Origin: Chloroflexota bacterium
Lineage (GTDB): Bacteria; Chloroflexota; Anaerolineae; Caldilineales; Caldilineaceae
Length of the DNA: 8,786 nucleotides
Direction: 5' to 3'
NCBI GenBank assembly: GCA_003577365.1
Contig: QEUY01000106.1
Coordinates: 1-8,786, forward strand
Within the stretch, counting starts at the first letter, position 1. Every line of letters begins with the position of its first letter. The notes beneath the pieces were generated by a model. It was not told the DNA's origin and ran no database searches. It saw only the letters and a program-made list of their open reading frames with translations. This document shows, in pieces, positions 1-5,023 of the stretch. The position numbers and the translations under genes were made by a program.

Positions 1-5
1 ACGCG

Positions 6-43
6 TGCCGCCCGCACCAGGTGGATGCCCGGTGCGGGCGGCA
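6..43 (-). terminator. GC-rich hairpin downstream of hpf, probable terminator
   Basis: A perfect 13-bp inverted repeat pairs bases 6-18 (TGCCGCCCGCACC) with 31-43, leaving a 12-nt loop. It starts 50 bp after the hpf stop codon. The stem is almost all G and C, so it should be very stable in RNA. No T-run follows on either strand within view (only five bases lie to its left), so it is not a textbook intrinsic terminator. It could act on both strands or protect the mRNA 3' end. Confidence 0.5.
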
Positions 44-92
44 ACTAGCGTCTAGGTGGTTGGCGTAACAGCCGCTAACCCGGCGGCGTGGC

Positions 93-659
93 TCAGGCCA
101 GGCGCGGTTGCAGCAGCCCGTACTGCCCGTCTCTGCGCCGGTAGAGCACGTTCACCCCCTTAGCATCCATATCGTAGTAGACAAAGAAGTCGTGGCCCAA
201 AAGCTCCATCTGGGCGATCGCTTCTTCCTCGTCCATCGGCTCCAGCACAAACTCCTTGCGGCGAATGATGTGGCCGATCTCTTCTTCCTCCAGACCCTCC
301 TCGACCATGGTGGCTGCAAGTTCGGCCTCGGCGCTGACCGCAGCCGAGGCACGGCGGCGCGTCTGCACGCGGCGCCCCTTAAACCGCCGGATCTGGCGGG
401 ACATCTTGTCCACCGCCGCGTCAATCGAAGCCAGGATATCGCTCGTCGCCTCCTCGGCGCGCAGGATCTGCCCGTTGGACCAGAGGGTGATCTGGGCGGT
501 GTAACGGTCGTCCGAGGCGCGGGTGTCGTTGTGCGTCAGCTCGACGCGCGCTTCGGAGACCTGCGGGAGAAAACGTTCAAGCTTGCCGGCCTTCTTGTTG
601 ACATATTCGCGGATCCAGTCGGTAATCTCGACGTTGCGGCCATGAACGAGAAGTTGCAT
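93..659 (-). CDS. hpf: Long-form ribosome hibernation promoting factor (HPF)
   Basis: This 188-residue protein binds the 30S subunit and pairs 70S ribosomes into inactive 100S dimers in stationary phase or stress (family knowledge). Residues 1 to about 100 are the S30AE domain, beginning MQLLVHGRNVEITDWIREYV and containing the conserved DDRYTAQITL and LRAEE stretches. A charged Ala/Glu-rich linker covers roughly 101-130. Residues about 131-186 are the C-terminal dimerisation domain, with RRKEFVLEPMDEEEAIAQM, LLGHDFFVYYD and VLYRRRDGQYGLL. Both domains are complete, which marks the long form rather than short HPF or YfiA. I chose the ATG at 659 because AAAGGAG lies 7 nt upstream and the S30AE domain begins there; an open frame continues 53 codons further to 818 but that part has no domain character. 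The gene appears to be transcribed alone. Its leader region is described separately. Confidence 0.95.
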   Translation of the reverse strand: MQLLVHGRNVEITDWIREYVNKKAGKLERFLPQVSEARVELTHNDTRASDDRYTAQITLWSNGQILRAEEATSDILASIDAAVDKMSRQIRRFKGRRVQTRRRASAAVSAEAELAATMVEEGLEEEEIGHIIRRKEFVLEPMDEEEAIAQMELLGHDFFVYYDMDAKGVNVLYRRRDGQYGLLQPRLA

Positions 660-769
660 GGTCAGGCTCCTTTCTAAACGTGAACGGATGCGCTTACGCT
701 CGTCTGCCCCCAGGGGCCGAGGGCAACAGAGCGGCAGAGCATCTAACCGCTGCGCCGGCGAAGTGTGAT

Positions 770-792
770 GCAGGCTCGCATGGGCAGCCTGC
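770..792 (-). other. Hairpin in the presumed hpf leader
   Basis: GCAGGCT at 770-776 pairs perfectly with AGCCTGC at 786-792 around a 9-nt loop. If hpf is transcribed from upstream of here, the hairpin sits about 110 nt before the start codon. A role in mRNA stability or leader control is possible but not shown. Confidence 0.3.
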
Positions 793-855
793 CGCGGCGT
801 GTCGGTTAGAGAATGCACCTAGCAGATATCTCATCTGAGGATAAGTAGCCACCTG

Positions 856-903
856 AACGAGCACTATAACGAGCACTATAACGAGCACTATAACGAGCAC
901 TAT
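856..903. repeat. Perfect 4 x 12-bp tandem repeat (AACGAGCACTAT)
   Basis: Four identical, adjoining copies of AACGAGCACTAT occupy 856-867, 868-879, 880-891 and 892-903. On the minus strand, the hpf direction, each unit junction spells TATAGT, which differs from the sigma70 -10 consensus at one base. No -35-like hexamer falls at the right spacing inside the array. The array lies about 200 bp upstream of hpf. It may be a slippage-prone microsatellite, an array of protein binding sites, or both. Confidence 0.9.
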
Positions 904-1160
904 GTAGACAAGGTTAGCCAGAAGCGCCAGCTTCCGGATAGACCGAGACGAGGTGGACGGGATCGCCTCCACCTGCCCGGCGGGTTGGGTTGGCTTAGTT
1001 CGGGTTGGTCAGTCTAGGGCGCCAGACATGCCGTGCGCAGCGCCGCTGAGGGCCGCATATGCCAGGACCGGATGAGACTTCCAGGTAGGCCGTGTTGAGT
1101 GGCTCCATGATCGCATTGTAAGGCTCTCGCCTCGGCTTGTCAACTGCCGATCGCGCCCCC

Positions 1161-1182
1161 CGTTGCACAGCCGTTGTACAAT
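1161..1182 (+). promoter_or_regulatory. Direct repeat over a -10-like box upstream of hicB
   Basis: CGTTGCACA (1161-1169) and CGTTGTACA (1172-1180) differ at one base and are spaced 11 bp start to start, about one helical turn. The second copy contains the 8-bp palindrome TTGTACAA (1174-1181) and overlaps TACAAT (1177-1182), a plausible -10 box for hicBA. No well-placed -35 box was found, so the promoter call is weak. The repeat could be an operator. Confidence 0.3.
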
Positions 1183-1224
1183 AGGGGAACAAGATGTGCG
1201 AGGGTGGAAACCGAATTTCATGGG

Positions 1225-1249
1225 CGAGGATTTCAGTCGAGGATTTCAG
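1225..1249 (+). repeat. 12-bp direct duplication just before the hicB RBS
   Basis: CGAGGATTTCAG occurs at 1225-1236 and again at 1238-1249, separated by a single T, giving a 13-bp period. The second copy runs directly into the hicB Shine-Dalgarno sequence (GAGGTGA, 1249-1255). It is either a recent tandem duplication or a paired regulatory site in the hicB leader. Confidence 0.75.
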
Positions 1250-1259
1250 AGGTGAGCAG

Positions 1260-1520
1260 ATGAGTACAAAGCTACGGACATTCTCTTTGCTGCACTACGT
1301 AGAGGCCGCCTTGGCGTTGGCTGATTATCGTCGTGACGAGAATGGGGTCGTGATCGCGCAGGCGCCGGATGCGCCGGGGTTTTTTACCCAGGGAGAGACG
1401 TTTGAAGAGGCGCGTGCCAATTTGCGGGATGCCATCGAAGGGAATGTATTGCTTGCGCTCCAACTCGGTTTGCCGATCCCTACTATATCCGGGGTAAGCA
1501 TCGAGGAGCACAATGCCTAG
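1260..1520 (+). CDS. hicB: HicB-family antitoxin
   Basis: This 86-residue protein has the HicB partial RNase H-like fold that sequesters the HicA mRNA interferase (family knowledge). The family signature spans about residues 29-58: GVVIAQAPDAPGFFTQGETFEEARANLRDA, read here as GVVIAQAPDAPGF followed by TQGETFEEA. No ribbon-helix-helix or HTH domain follows, so this is the short HicB type, and autoregulation by direct DNA binding is uncertain. I start it at the ATG at 1260, with GAGGTGA ending 4 nt upstream; the frame opens earlier at 1194 but those 22 codons cover the duplicated leader. The gene order is antitoxin first, and its last 8 bases overlap hicA. Codon use is visibly more AT-rich than in neighbouring genes, which suggests acquisition by transfer (inference). 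Confidence 0.88.
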   Translation: MSTKLRTFSLLHYVEAALALADYRRDENGVVIAQAPDAPGFFTQGETFEEARANLRDAIEGNVLLALQLGLPIPTISGVSIEEHNA

Positions 1521-1737
1521 GCTCACGCCGCTGAAGCCCAAGGAAGTGATCGGTAAACTGCGTCGGCTGGGCTATGGAGGCCCTTTTCCCGGTGGACGGC
1601 ATAGCTGAATGGTACATCCTGGCAGCGGCAAGATCATCTCTATCCCGATCTATGCTGGGAAAGATGTCAGCGTTGGGTTAATTCGAGCAATTATTCGAGA
1701 GGTCGAAATTACGCCTGAAGAGTGGCTTGACCTGTGA
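1513..1737 (+). pseudogene. hicA: HicA-family mRNA interferase toxin, interrupted by in-frame TGA
   Basis: An ATG at 1513, inside the hicB end (ATGCCTAG, 8-bp overlap) and 4 nt after GAGGAG (1503-1508), opens a frame that would encode a 74-residue HicA. Translation gives MPRLTPLKPKEVIGKLRRLG, then a Gly/Pro-rich turn and GGRHS. A TGA at 1606-1608 (codon 32) interrupts it, after which MVHPGSGKIISIP, GKDVSVGLIRAIIREV and ITPEEWLDL complete the family pattern in the same frame to a TGA at 1735-1737. The double-stranded-RNA-binding-like fold and the catalytic His (His30) are recognisable. The lost codon sits where many relatives carry an aromatic residue, so a TGG to TGA change is the simplest explanation (inference). 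Other genes here end in TGA, so recoding is unlikely. An ATG follows the stop at once (TGAATG), so a 42-codon C-terminal piece could be translated, without the catalytic His. Confidence 0.85.
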
Positions 1738-2905
1738 ACTCTTTCTGCCTGCGCGCGTCCTGGCGTCCCAAATAGAGCGCCAGCAAGATCAGCGGCGGCA
1801 CCAAGATATAGTTGACCCCTAAGGCGACCTGCAGCCCCCAGCCTTCGGCGATCACGCCCGTCCACAACGGCGGAATCATCCCGCCCAGCGTCATTGCCAC
1901 ATTAAGCGTGCCGGTCACGGTCCCTGTCCGGCCTGGGTAGAGGCGCGCGCCATAGGCCAGCGCCGTGGGGAAGAGACCGGAGAGGCTCAACCCGGTGAGA
2001 AAGACGCCCACCGCCACCAACAGCGAGTGGATGCCCAGCACCACCAGCGGATAGGTCAGCGTGATGCCCACTGCCAGCAGGAGGAAGATCGTCGCATAGC
2101 CGATGCGCTCGACAAAGGCCGCGCACAGAAAACGCCCCAGTGTCAGCGCCACATAGAAGACCGAGATCATGGCGACCGACAGAAAGGTCGAGACGCCCGC
2201 TGCGTCACGCATAAAGACGGCAACCCAGCCCAACAGGCTGTAGGCGACGCCGTTGTAGACAAAGGCGATCAGAAACAGCGCCAGAAACGGCCCCGCGCGC
2301 AGCATCCCCAGGTCGAGCTTTTGCAAGCCCTCGCTCCGGCGCTCCGCCGAAGCCTTGCCATAGAGCAGATAGGCGGCGATGGCGTAGACCAGCCAGATCA
2401 GCCCTGTCCCACCCAGCGCCCAGCGCCACGCCACCCCCTGGTCGATCCAATAGCCGATGACCAGCGGCGACACAGCCGCGCCCGCGCCATAGACCCCGTG
2501 CAGCGTGTTGAGCGCCTTGGCGCGTGCGCCCTGGTTGGCGTCGGCGATCAGGGCGTTGATGCCCGTGGCCAGCGCGCCTTGTGCGGCGCTGACCAGGACA
2601 AAGCCGCCCACAAAGAGCGGCCAGAAGCGGGCGATCGCCGTCATTCCCAGCGCCGCCGCCAGCAGCAGCGCCGAGACCCAGACCAAGCGGCTGCGCCCGA
2701 CCTCATCCGAGCCGATGCCCGCCAGCAGATTGCCCAGGATGCCGCCGACCGAGCGCGCCGGAAAGATCACCCCGATCGCAGCCAAGGTCAGCCCGGCGGC
2801 GACAAACTCGTCGGTCAGCAGCGGCATGACCGAAGGGACGAGCACGGCGGCGGTGCCGATCAAGAGATAACCGGCAAGACCCAAGAGTGTGAGGCGACGG
2901 TTCAA
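1709..2905 (-). CDS. Major facilitator superfamily (MFS) transporter
   Basis: This 398-residue integral membrane protein has about 12 hydrophobic segments in two halves of six, joined by a charged cytoplasmic loop at about residues 184-200. A variant of MFS motif A (GIGSDEVGR, 63-71) lies between helices 2 and 3. The helix 4-5 region reads NALIADANQGARAKALNTLH followed by a Gly/Ala-rich helix, as in the sugar-porter/FucP-like and drug-efflux branches of the superfamily. I cannot name the substrate. The start is a TTG at 2905: an in-frame TAA lies only three codons upstream, and the next ATG (Met27) is inside helix 1. The ribosome binding site is weak (GGAT, about 9 nt upstream), which fits translational coupling to the small ORF ending 6 nt before it. 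The last 29 bases overlap the hicA 3' end tail to tail, leaving no room for a terminator. Confidence 0.88.
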   Translation of the reverse strand: MNRRLTLLGLAGYLLIGTAAVLVPSVMPLLTDEFVAAGLTLAAIGVIFPARSVGGILGNLLAGIGSDEVGRSRLVWVSALLLAAALGMTAIARFWPLFVGGFVLVSAAQGALATGINALIADANQGARAKALNTLHGVYGAGAAVSPLVIGYWIDQGVAWRWALGGTGLIWLVYAIAAYLLYGKASAERRSEGLQKLDLGMLRAGPFLALFLIAFVYNGVAYSLLGWVAVFMRDAAGVSTFLSVAMISVFYVALTLGRFLCAAFVERIGYATIFLLLAVGITLTYPLVVLGIHSLLVAVGVFLTGLSLSGLFPTALAYGARLYPGRTGTVTGTLNVAMTLGGMIPPLWTGVIAEGWGLQVALGVNYILVPPLILLALYLGRQDARRQKEFTGQATLQA

Positions 2906-2911
2906 GCGGTT

Positions 2912-3016
2912 TTATCCAATCGTTTGGCTGGGATATTCTCTGCCGATGGTGGCGAGGATTGCCTCACCTTGGCTCAGGAGCAGCGTAAGCAGTTGAGCCA
3001 CGGCTGCGGCTATCAT
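2912..3016 (-). CDS. Small ORF (34 codons) coupled to hydrolase and MFS genes
   Basis: An ATG at 3016 shares ATGA with the hydrolase stop codon, and the frame ends in TAA at 2912, leaving 6 nt before the MFS start. The product would begin MIAAAVAQLLTLLLSQGEA and continue ILATIGREYPSQTIG. This tight spacing on both sides is typical of translationally coupled operon genes. The sequence is not confidently recognised. The REYP element faintly resembles the N-terminus of DUF2891-type proteins, so it could be a truncated remnant rather than a real small protein. It could also be chance, since it fills a gap of only 107 bp. Either way, translating it would deliver ribosomes to the MFS start, which has a weak binding site of its own. 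Confidence 0.35.
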   Translation of the reverse strand: MIAAAVAQLLTLLLSQGEAILATIGREYPSQTIG

Positions 3017-3993
3017 GGCGCTGCCTGCAAGATAGTTTGGATGGCCTGTACAATACGCTCGGGGTGCTCGAAGAGCACAAAATGCGAGCCTTGAACGAAT
3101 ACGACCCGGCCGCGCGTCGAGAGCCGGGCCAGGTGGTCAAGCGACGCCGCCAGGTCGGGGCGCGGGGCCGCCCCCCGATAGGCCGCGATGATCACCACCG
3201 GCCAGGCATCCCACGCCTGCGGCGTCGCAGCCAACGTCACCGCGCGGATCGTCTCCGGCAGCGCCTGGGTCTCCTCGACGGAGGCGCGCATGCTCTGGGG
3301 ATTGTAGAGAAAACCGGCGCGCTGCGCAAGCTCCGGCGGGGGATCCGAGCCGCCAAAGAGCAGCCCCATCCACCCCAGCTTGCCGAGCAAGCGCACCCCG
3401 CCGACGCGCGCCAGCGCGCCGATGAGCCGCCGGAGCGCCGTCAGCGCGGCCACAAACATAGGCGAGGCCTCGGCCAGCAGCGGCGGTTCGACCAGCACAA
3501 GACCGGCGACCGCTTCGGGGTAGGTGTGCGCAAAGAGCCGGACGCGGTTGACGCCGGAAGAATGCCCGACCAGAATGTAGGGCGGCGGCTCGCCGGCATT
3601 GTGCAGCAGCGTATAGAGTTCCTCCACGCTCTTCTGGTCGCTGCGGGGCGGTGGCCCTGGGTCGCTCCACGCGATCCCGGCGCGGTCATAGCTGCACACG
3701 CGCGCGCGGCGCGCCAACGGCTCCTGCACCCGGACCCAGACCAGGCTGGAGTCGCCCAGGCCCGAATCGAGGACGACGACCGGCGCGCCGCGTCCGGTGC
3801 AGTTGAGGTGCAGCCGGTAGCCGCCGACGTCGACGAGCCTGCCGGGCGGCGGATAGCGTTGGGCGTCGCCGCGCGCCGCCCGCGCCTCATAGGTGGCCCC
3901 GGCGATGAGCAGGAGCACAAGCAGAAACAGCGCGAGCAAGAGTCCCATGCGGGTTTTGCTCCGATGCGGTTTACGTGCGCTGACCCTAGACAT
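3013..3993 (-). CDS. Alpha/beta-hydrolase fold protein with N-terminal membrane anchor
   Basis: This 326-residue protein has a basic N-terminus, a single hydrophobic segment at about residues 17-34 (signal anchor or uncleaved signal peptide) and then an alpha/beta-hydrolase domain. Visible landmarks are the oxyanion-region VVVLDSGLGDSS (72-83), SYDRAGIAWSDPG (101-113), the nucleophile elbow GHSSG with Ser145, and the C-terminal GSH with catalytic His304. The acid residue is less clear; Glu169 in LVLVEPP or Asp280 are candidates. The reaction is probably ester or amide hydrolysis outside the cytoplasmic membrane, but the substrate cannot be told from sequence. The ATG at 3993 lacks a strong ribosome binding site; a second ATG at 3948 (Met16), with GGAG 10 nt upstream, is a fair alternative and keeps the hydrophobic segment. 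It is followed by the small ORF and the MFS gene, so hydrolysis of a compound that the carrier moves is plausible (inference). Confidence 0.88.
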   Translation of the reverse strand: MSRVSARKPHRSKTRMGLLLALFLLVLLLIAGATYEARAARGDAQRYPPPGRLVDVGGYRLHLNCTGRGAPVVVLDSGLGDSSLVWVRVQEPLARRARVCSYDRAGIAWSDPGPPPRSDQKSVEELYTLLHNAGEPPPYILVGHSSGVNRVRLFAHTYPEAVAGLVLVEPPLLAEASPMFVAALTALRRLIGALARVGGVRLLGKLGWMGLLFGGSDPPPELAQRAGFLYNPQSMRASVEETQALPETIRAVTLAATPQAWDAWPVVIIAAYRGAAPRPDLAASLDHLARLSTRGRVVFVQGSHFVLFEHPERIVQAIQTILQAAP

Positions 3994-4016
3994 GCTATAA
4001 GCGAGGCCCAGTGTAT

Positions 4017-4040
4017 GCTCGACCTCATGCAGGTCGAAGC
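4017..4040 (-). other. Hairpin between GNAT remnant and hydrolase
   Basis: TCGACCT (4019-4025) pairs with AGGTCGA (4031-4037) around a 5-nt loop, and GC/GC pairs extend the stem past one bulged base. It lies just after the GNAT remnant stop and about 24 nt upstream of the hydrolase start. No T-run follows. It could be a leftover terminator of the former acetyltransferase gene or a leader hairpin of the hydrolase. Confidence 0.4.
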
Positions 4041-4044
4041 GTGC

Positions 4045-4182
4045 TCAGGCGGGTGTCGCCTGTGCCGGCGTTGCGTGCCGCTGCTGCCATTCCTCGGCCA
4101 GCAGCCCCATCATGACCAGGTCGTCATAGCGCCCATCGCTCCACACATGGGCGCGCAGCCGAACCAATTTCCCTTGCAACAT
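4045..4182 (-). pseudogene. GNAT (RimJ/RimL-type) acetyltransferase remnant, internally deleted
   Basis: A 45-codon frame starts at the ATG at 4182, with GGAG 7 nt upstream, and ends in TGA at 4045. It begins MLQGKLVRLRA, which is the usual opening of RimJ/RimL-like GNAT N-acetyltransferases. It then passes directly into HVWSDGRYDDLVMMGLLAEEW, which is the usual C-terminal end of the same family. The roughly 120-130 residues in between, including the acetyl-CoA-binding core, are absent, so no catalysis is possible. The join falls at residues 9-12 (LRAH, bases 4147-4158). Full-length relatives often carry an LR-A/E-H step at that C-terminal position, so a deletion between short matching LR-encoding sequences is likely (inference). 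The start, the ribosome binding site and the original frame have all survived. An open frame continues upstream to 4299 but has no family character. Confidence 0.7.
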
Positions 4183-4283
4183 GGCTGCTCCTGATCCGGC
4201 CCAATGATGGTTTGCGATGATGATTCTCGATAATGGCTGAACGGCCCCTGATGGCCGCCTGGACGACAGCGTCAGGTGTTCAT

Positions 4284-4312
4284 AGTATAGCTCACGCATT
4301 TGGCGCTTGACA
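4284..4312 (-). promoter_or_regulatory. Possible minus-strand promoter for the GNAT remnant/hydrolase cluster
   Basis: On the minus strand TATACT (bases 4289-4284) matches the -10 consensus at five of six positions. The hexamer 17 bp upstream is TGTCAA (4312-4307), a poor -35. That hexamer is the complement of the TTGACA serving the plus-strand promoter. The two promoters would therefore be back to back and share one -35 position. The -10 lies about 100 bp before the GNAT remnant start. Confidence 0.35.
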
Positions 4313-4335
4313 CGCGCTCAACTTTGGTGTAGTTT
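4307..4335 (+). promoter_or_regulatory. Sigma70-type promoter for the ester cyclase gene
   Basis: TTGACA at 4307-4312 is a perfect -35 box. Seventeen bases later TAGTTT (4330-4335) can act as the -10, keeping the key first T, second A and last T. Transcription would start near 4342, giving a leader of about 110 nt. A 15-bp palindrome covers the -10, so binding there would be expected to block initiation (inference). Confidence 0.6.
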
Positions 4336-4342
4336 GACTACA
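4328..4342. promoter_or_regulatory. 15-bp perfect palindrome (operator) over the ester cyclase -10 box
   Basis: TGTAGTTTGACTACA has perfect 6-bp arms (TGTAGT and ACTACA) and a 3-bp centre. It covers the -10 box and the predicted start point. Size and symmetry fit a dimeric repressor such as a TetR- or GntR-type protein. A third half-site (TGTAG, 4368-4372) recurs exactly 40 bp after the first. The protein that binds is unknown; the TetR gene nearby has a different dyad at its own front. Confidence 0.55.
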
Positions 4343-4372
4343 TTCAATGCAGTAGCAGCGCGTTGAATGTAG
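4338..4372 (+). other. Leader hairpin of the ester cyclase gene
   Basis: CTACATTCAA (4338-4347) is perfectly complementary to TTGAATGTAG (4363-4372), and a GU pair plus two GC pairs extend the stem inward to about 13 bp around a 9-nt loop (4351-4359). It begins at or just before the predicted transcription start. In RNA it would form a 5'-terminal stem-loop; in DNA it provides a second dyad sharing a half-site with the operator. Confidence 0.6.
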
Positions 4373-4454
4373 GTGGCAAGCGGCACGGTTGCATCATCCC
4401 CTCGCTGCATCCAGCGCACCGCAGGCTGGTTGAGGAGTCCACAAGGAGTTTGCC

Positions 4455-4880
4455 ATGTCCACAGAGCAGAATTTTACCGCGTTCCGCCAGATCGTCGAGG
4501 AGGCTTTTAACAAGGGCAACTATGCCGTGCTGGCGCAGTATATCGATCCGGATTTCGTCGAGCATCAATTTGGGCTGCATTCGACCATTCCAGGGCTGCA
4601 GCAGGACATCGAGGGGCTGCGCCGGGCCTTTCCCGATTTCAACTTGACCATCGAGGAGATGGTGGCGGACGGGGATAAGGTCTGGGTGCGGATGACAGGA
4701 CGCGGCACCAATCGCGGCGGGTTTATGGGGCCGCCCAACGGCAAGTCGTTTGAGGTCGCCATCTTTGACGAGTGCCGCTTCAAGGACGGGCTGATGGTCG
4801 AACACTGGGGGTCGCCCGACCGCTTTGCGCTGCTGGCGCAGTTGGGGCTGCTGCCGCGGTCGCAAACCACTCAGGCTTGA
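4455..4880 (+). CDS. SnoaL-like ester cyclase family protein
   Basis: This 141-residue protein has the cone-shaped alpha+beta barrel of the SnoaL-like/NTF2-like superfamily. The family pattern runs through the whole length: an N-terminal helix (FRQIVEEAFNKGNYAVLAQY), DPDFVEH (31-37), the PG.....I..LR.AFPDF turn (46-62), a VADGDKVWVRMTGRGTNRGG strand pair (70-89) and the terminal VEHWGSPDRFALLAQLG (115-131). Relatives include polyketide cyclases of antibiotic pathways, but most genomic copies stand alone with unknown substrate, and no polyketide genes are near, so cyclase activity is not implied. The ATG at 4455 has AAGGAG at 4443-4448, 6 nt upstream. It is monocistronic: its own promoter and operator lie upstream and a convergent tetR lies downstream. 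It appears intact and is probably soluble and cytoplasmic. Confidence 0.9.
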   Translation: MSTEQNFTAFRQIVEEAFNKGNYAVLAQYIDPDFVEHQFGLHSTIPGLQQDIEGLRRAFPDFNLTIEEMVADGDKVWVRMTGRGTNRGGFMGPPNGKSFEVAIFDECRFKDGLMVEHWGSPDRFALLAQLGLLPRSQTTQA

Positions 4881-4977
4881 TCGCCGCTGCTGAGAACGGT
4901 CTGCCCGAACCTTGTTGGCGACTATCCCGCTGCGGTCCTCCTGCCGTTATCCTGCTCCCGCGTTTCAGGATGGGCGC

Positions 4978-5023
4978 AAAAAAGAGGTTAGCTGCCTGCC
5001 GGCGCGCTTGCGATGGCGGCAGG
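4978..5023 (-). terminator. Possible atypical terminator at the tetR 3' end
   Basis: Within the last codons of tetR, bases 5017-5023 and 4995-5001 form a 7-bp GC-rich stem (CCTGCCG with CGGCAGG, minus strand) with a 15-nt loop. Six T residues follow on the minus strand (plus-strand A-run 4978-4983), but 11 nt after the stem instead of directly. This is weaker than a standard intrinsic terminator. Confidence 0.25.

Larger units (their letters stand above)
660..1259. other. 600-bp intergenic region between divergent hpf and hicB
   Basis: No convincing gene is present here. Reading toward hpf, the region holds the hpf ribosome binding site (about 667-672), a 7-bp hairpin at 770-792 (GCAGGCT pairing with AGCCTGC, 9-nt loop) that would lie in a long hpf leader, and the 4 x 12-bp tandem repeat at 856-903. 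Toward hicB it holds a G-rich stretch at 981-1008, an 11-bp-period direct repeat at 1161-1180 and a 13-bp-period duplication at 1225-1249. I could not find a clean -35/-10 pair for hpf. Open frames crossing this area (for example 694-972 minus and 995-1221 minus) look accidental. Confidence 0.6.

Noticed and set aside
660..818. Upstream extension of hpf by 53 codons to an ATG at 818
   Set aside because: The extension has no HPF-family character, while the ATG at 659 has a strong Shine-Dalgarno sequence and begins the S30AE domain.
694..972. Minus-strand frame with a GTG start encoding repeated IVLV and a hydrophobic stretch, resembling a small membrane protein
   Set aside because: The hydrophobic run comes only from translating the 12-bp tandem repeat; there is no good ribosome binding site, the rest is not protein-like, and it overlaps the hpf leader.
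981..1008. G-rich stretch (GGGTTGGGTTGG and GGGTTGG) as a possible G-quadruplex
   Set aside because: The runs are uneven (GGG and GG), so at best a weak two-layer structure; not enough to annotate as a feature.
1606..1608. TGA in hicA read as a recoded Trp or selenocysteine
   Set aside because: Several genes here use TGA as their stop and TGG for Trp, and I see no selenocysteine-insertion hairpin logic in a HicA family not known for it. Nonsense mutation or sequencing error is simpler.
2027..4194. Long plus-strand open frames (2027-3094 and 3037-4194) opposite the MFS and hydrolase genes
   Set aside because: They are antisense shadows in high-GC DNA: compositions rich in Arg, Gln, Asp and His, no domains, and no ribosome binding sites.
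4947..4973. Inverted repeat ATCCTG/CAGGAT between ester cyclase and tetR as a shared terminator
   Set aside because: Only six pairs with an 11-nt loop, and the T-run is on the wrong side for the tetR transcript and absent for the ester cyclase transcript.
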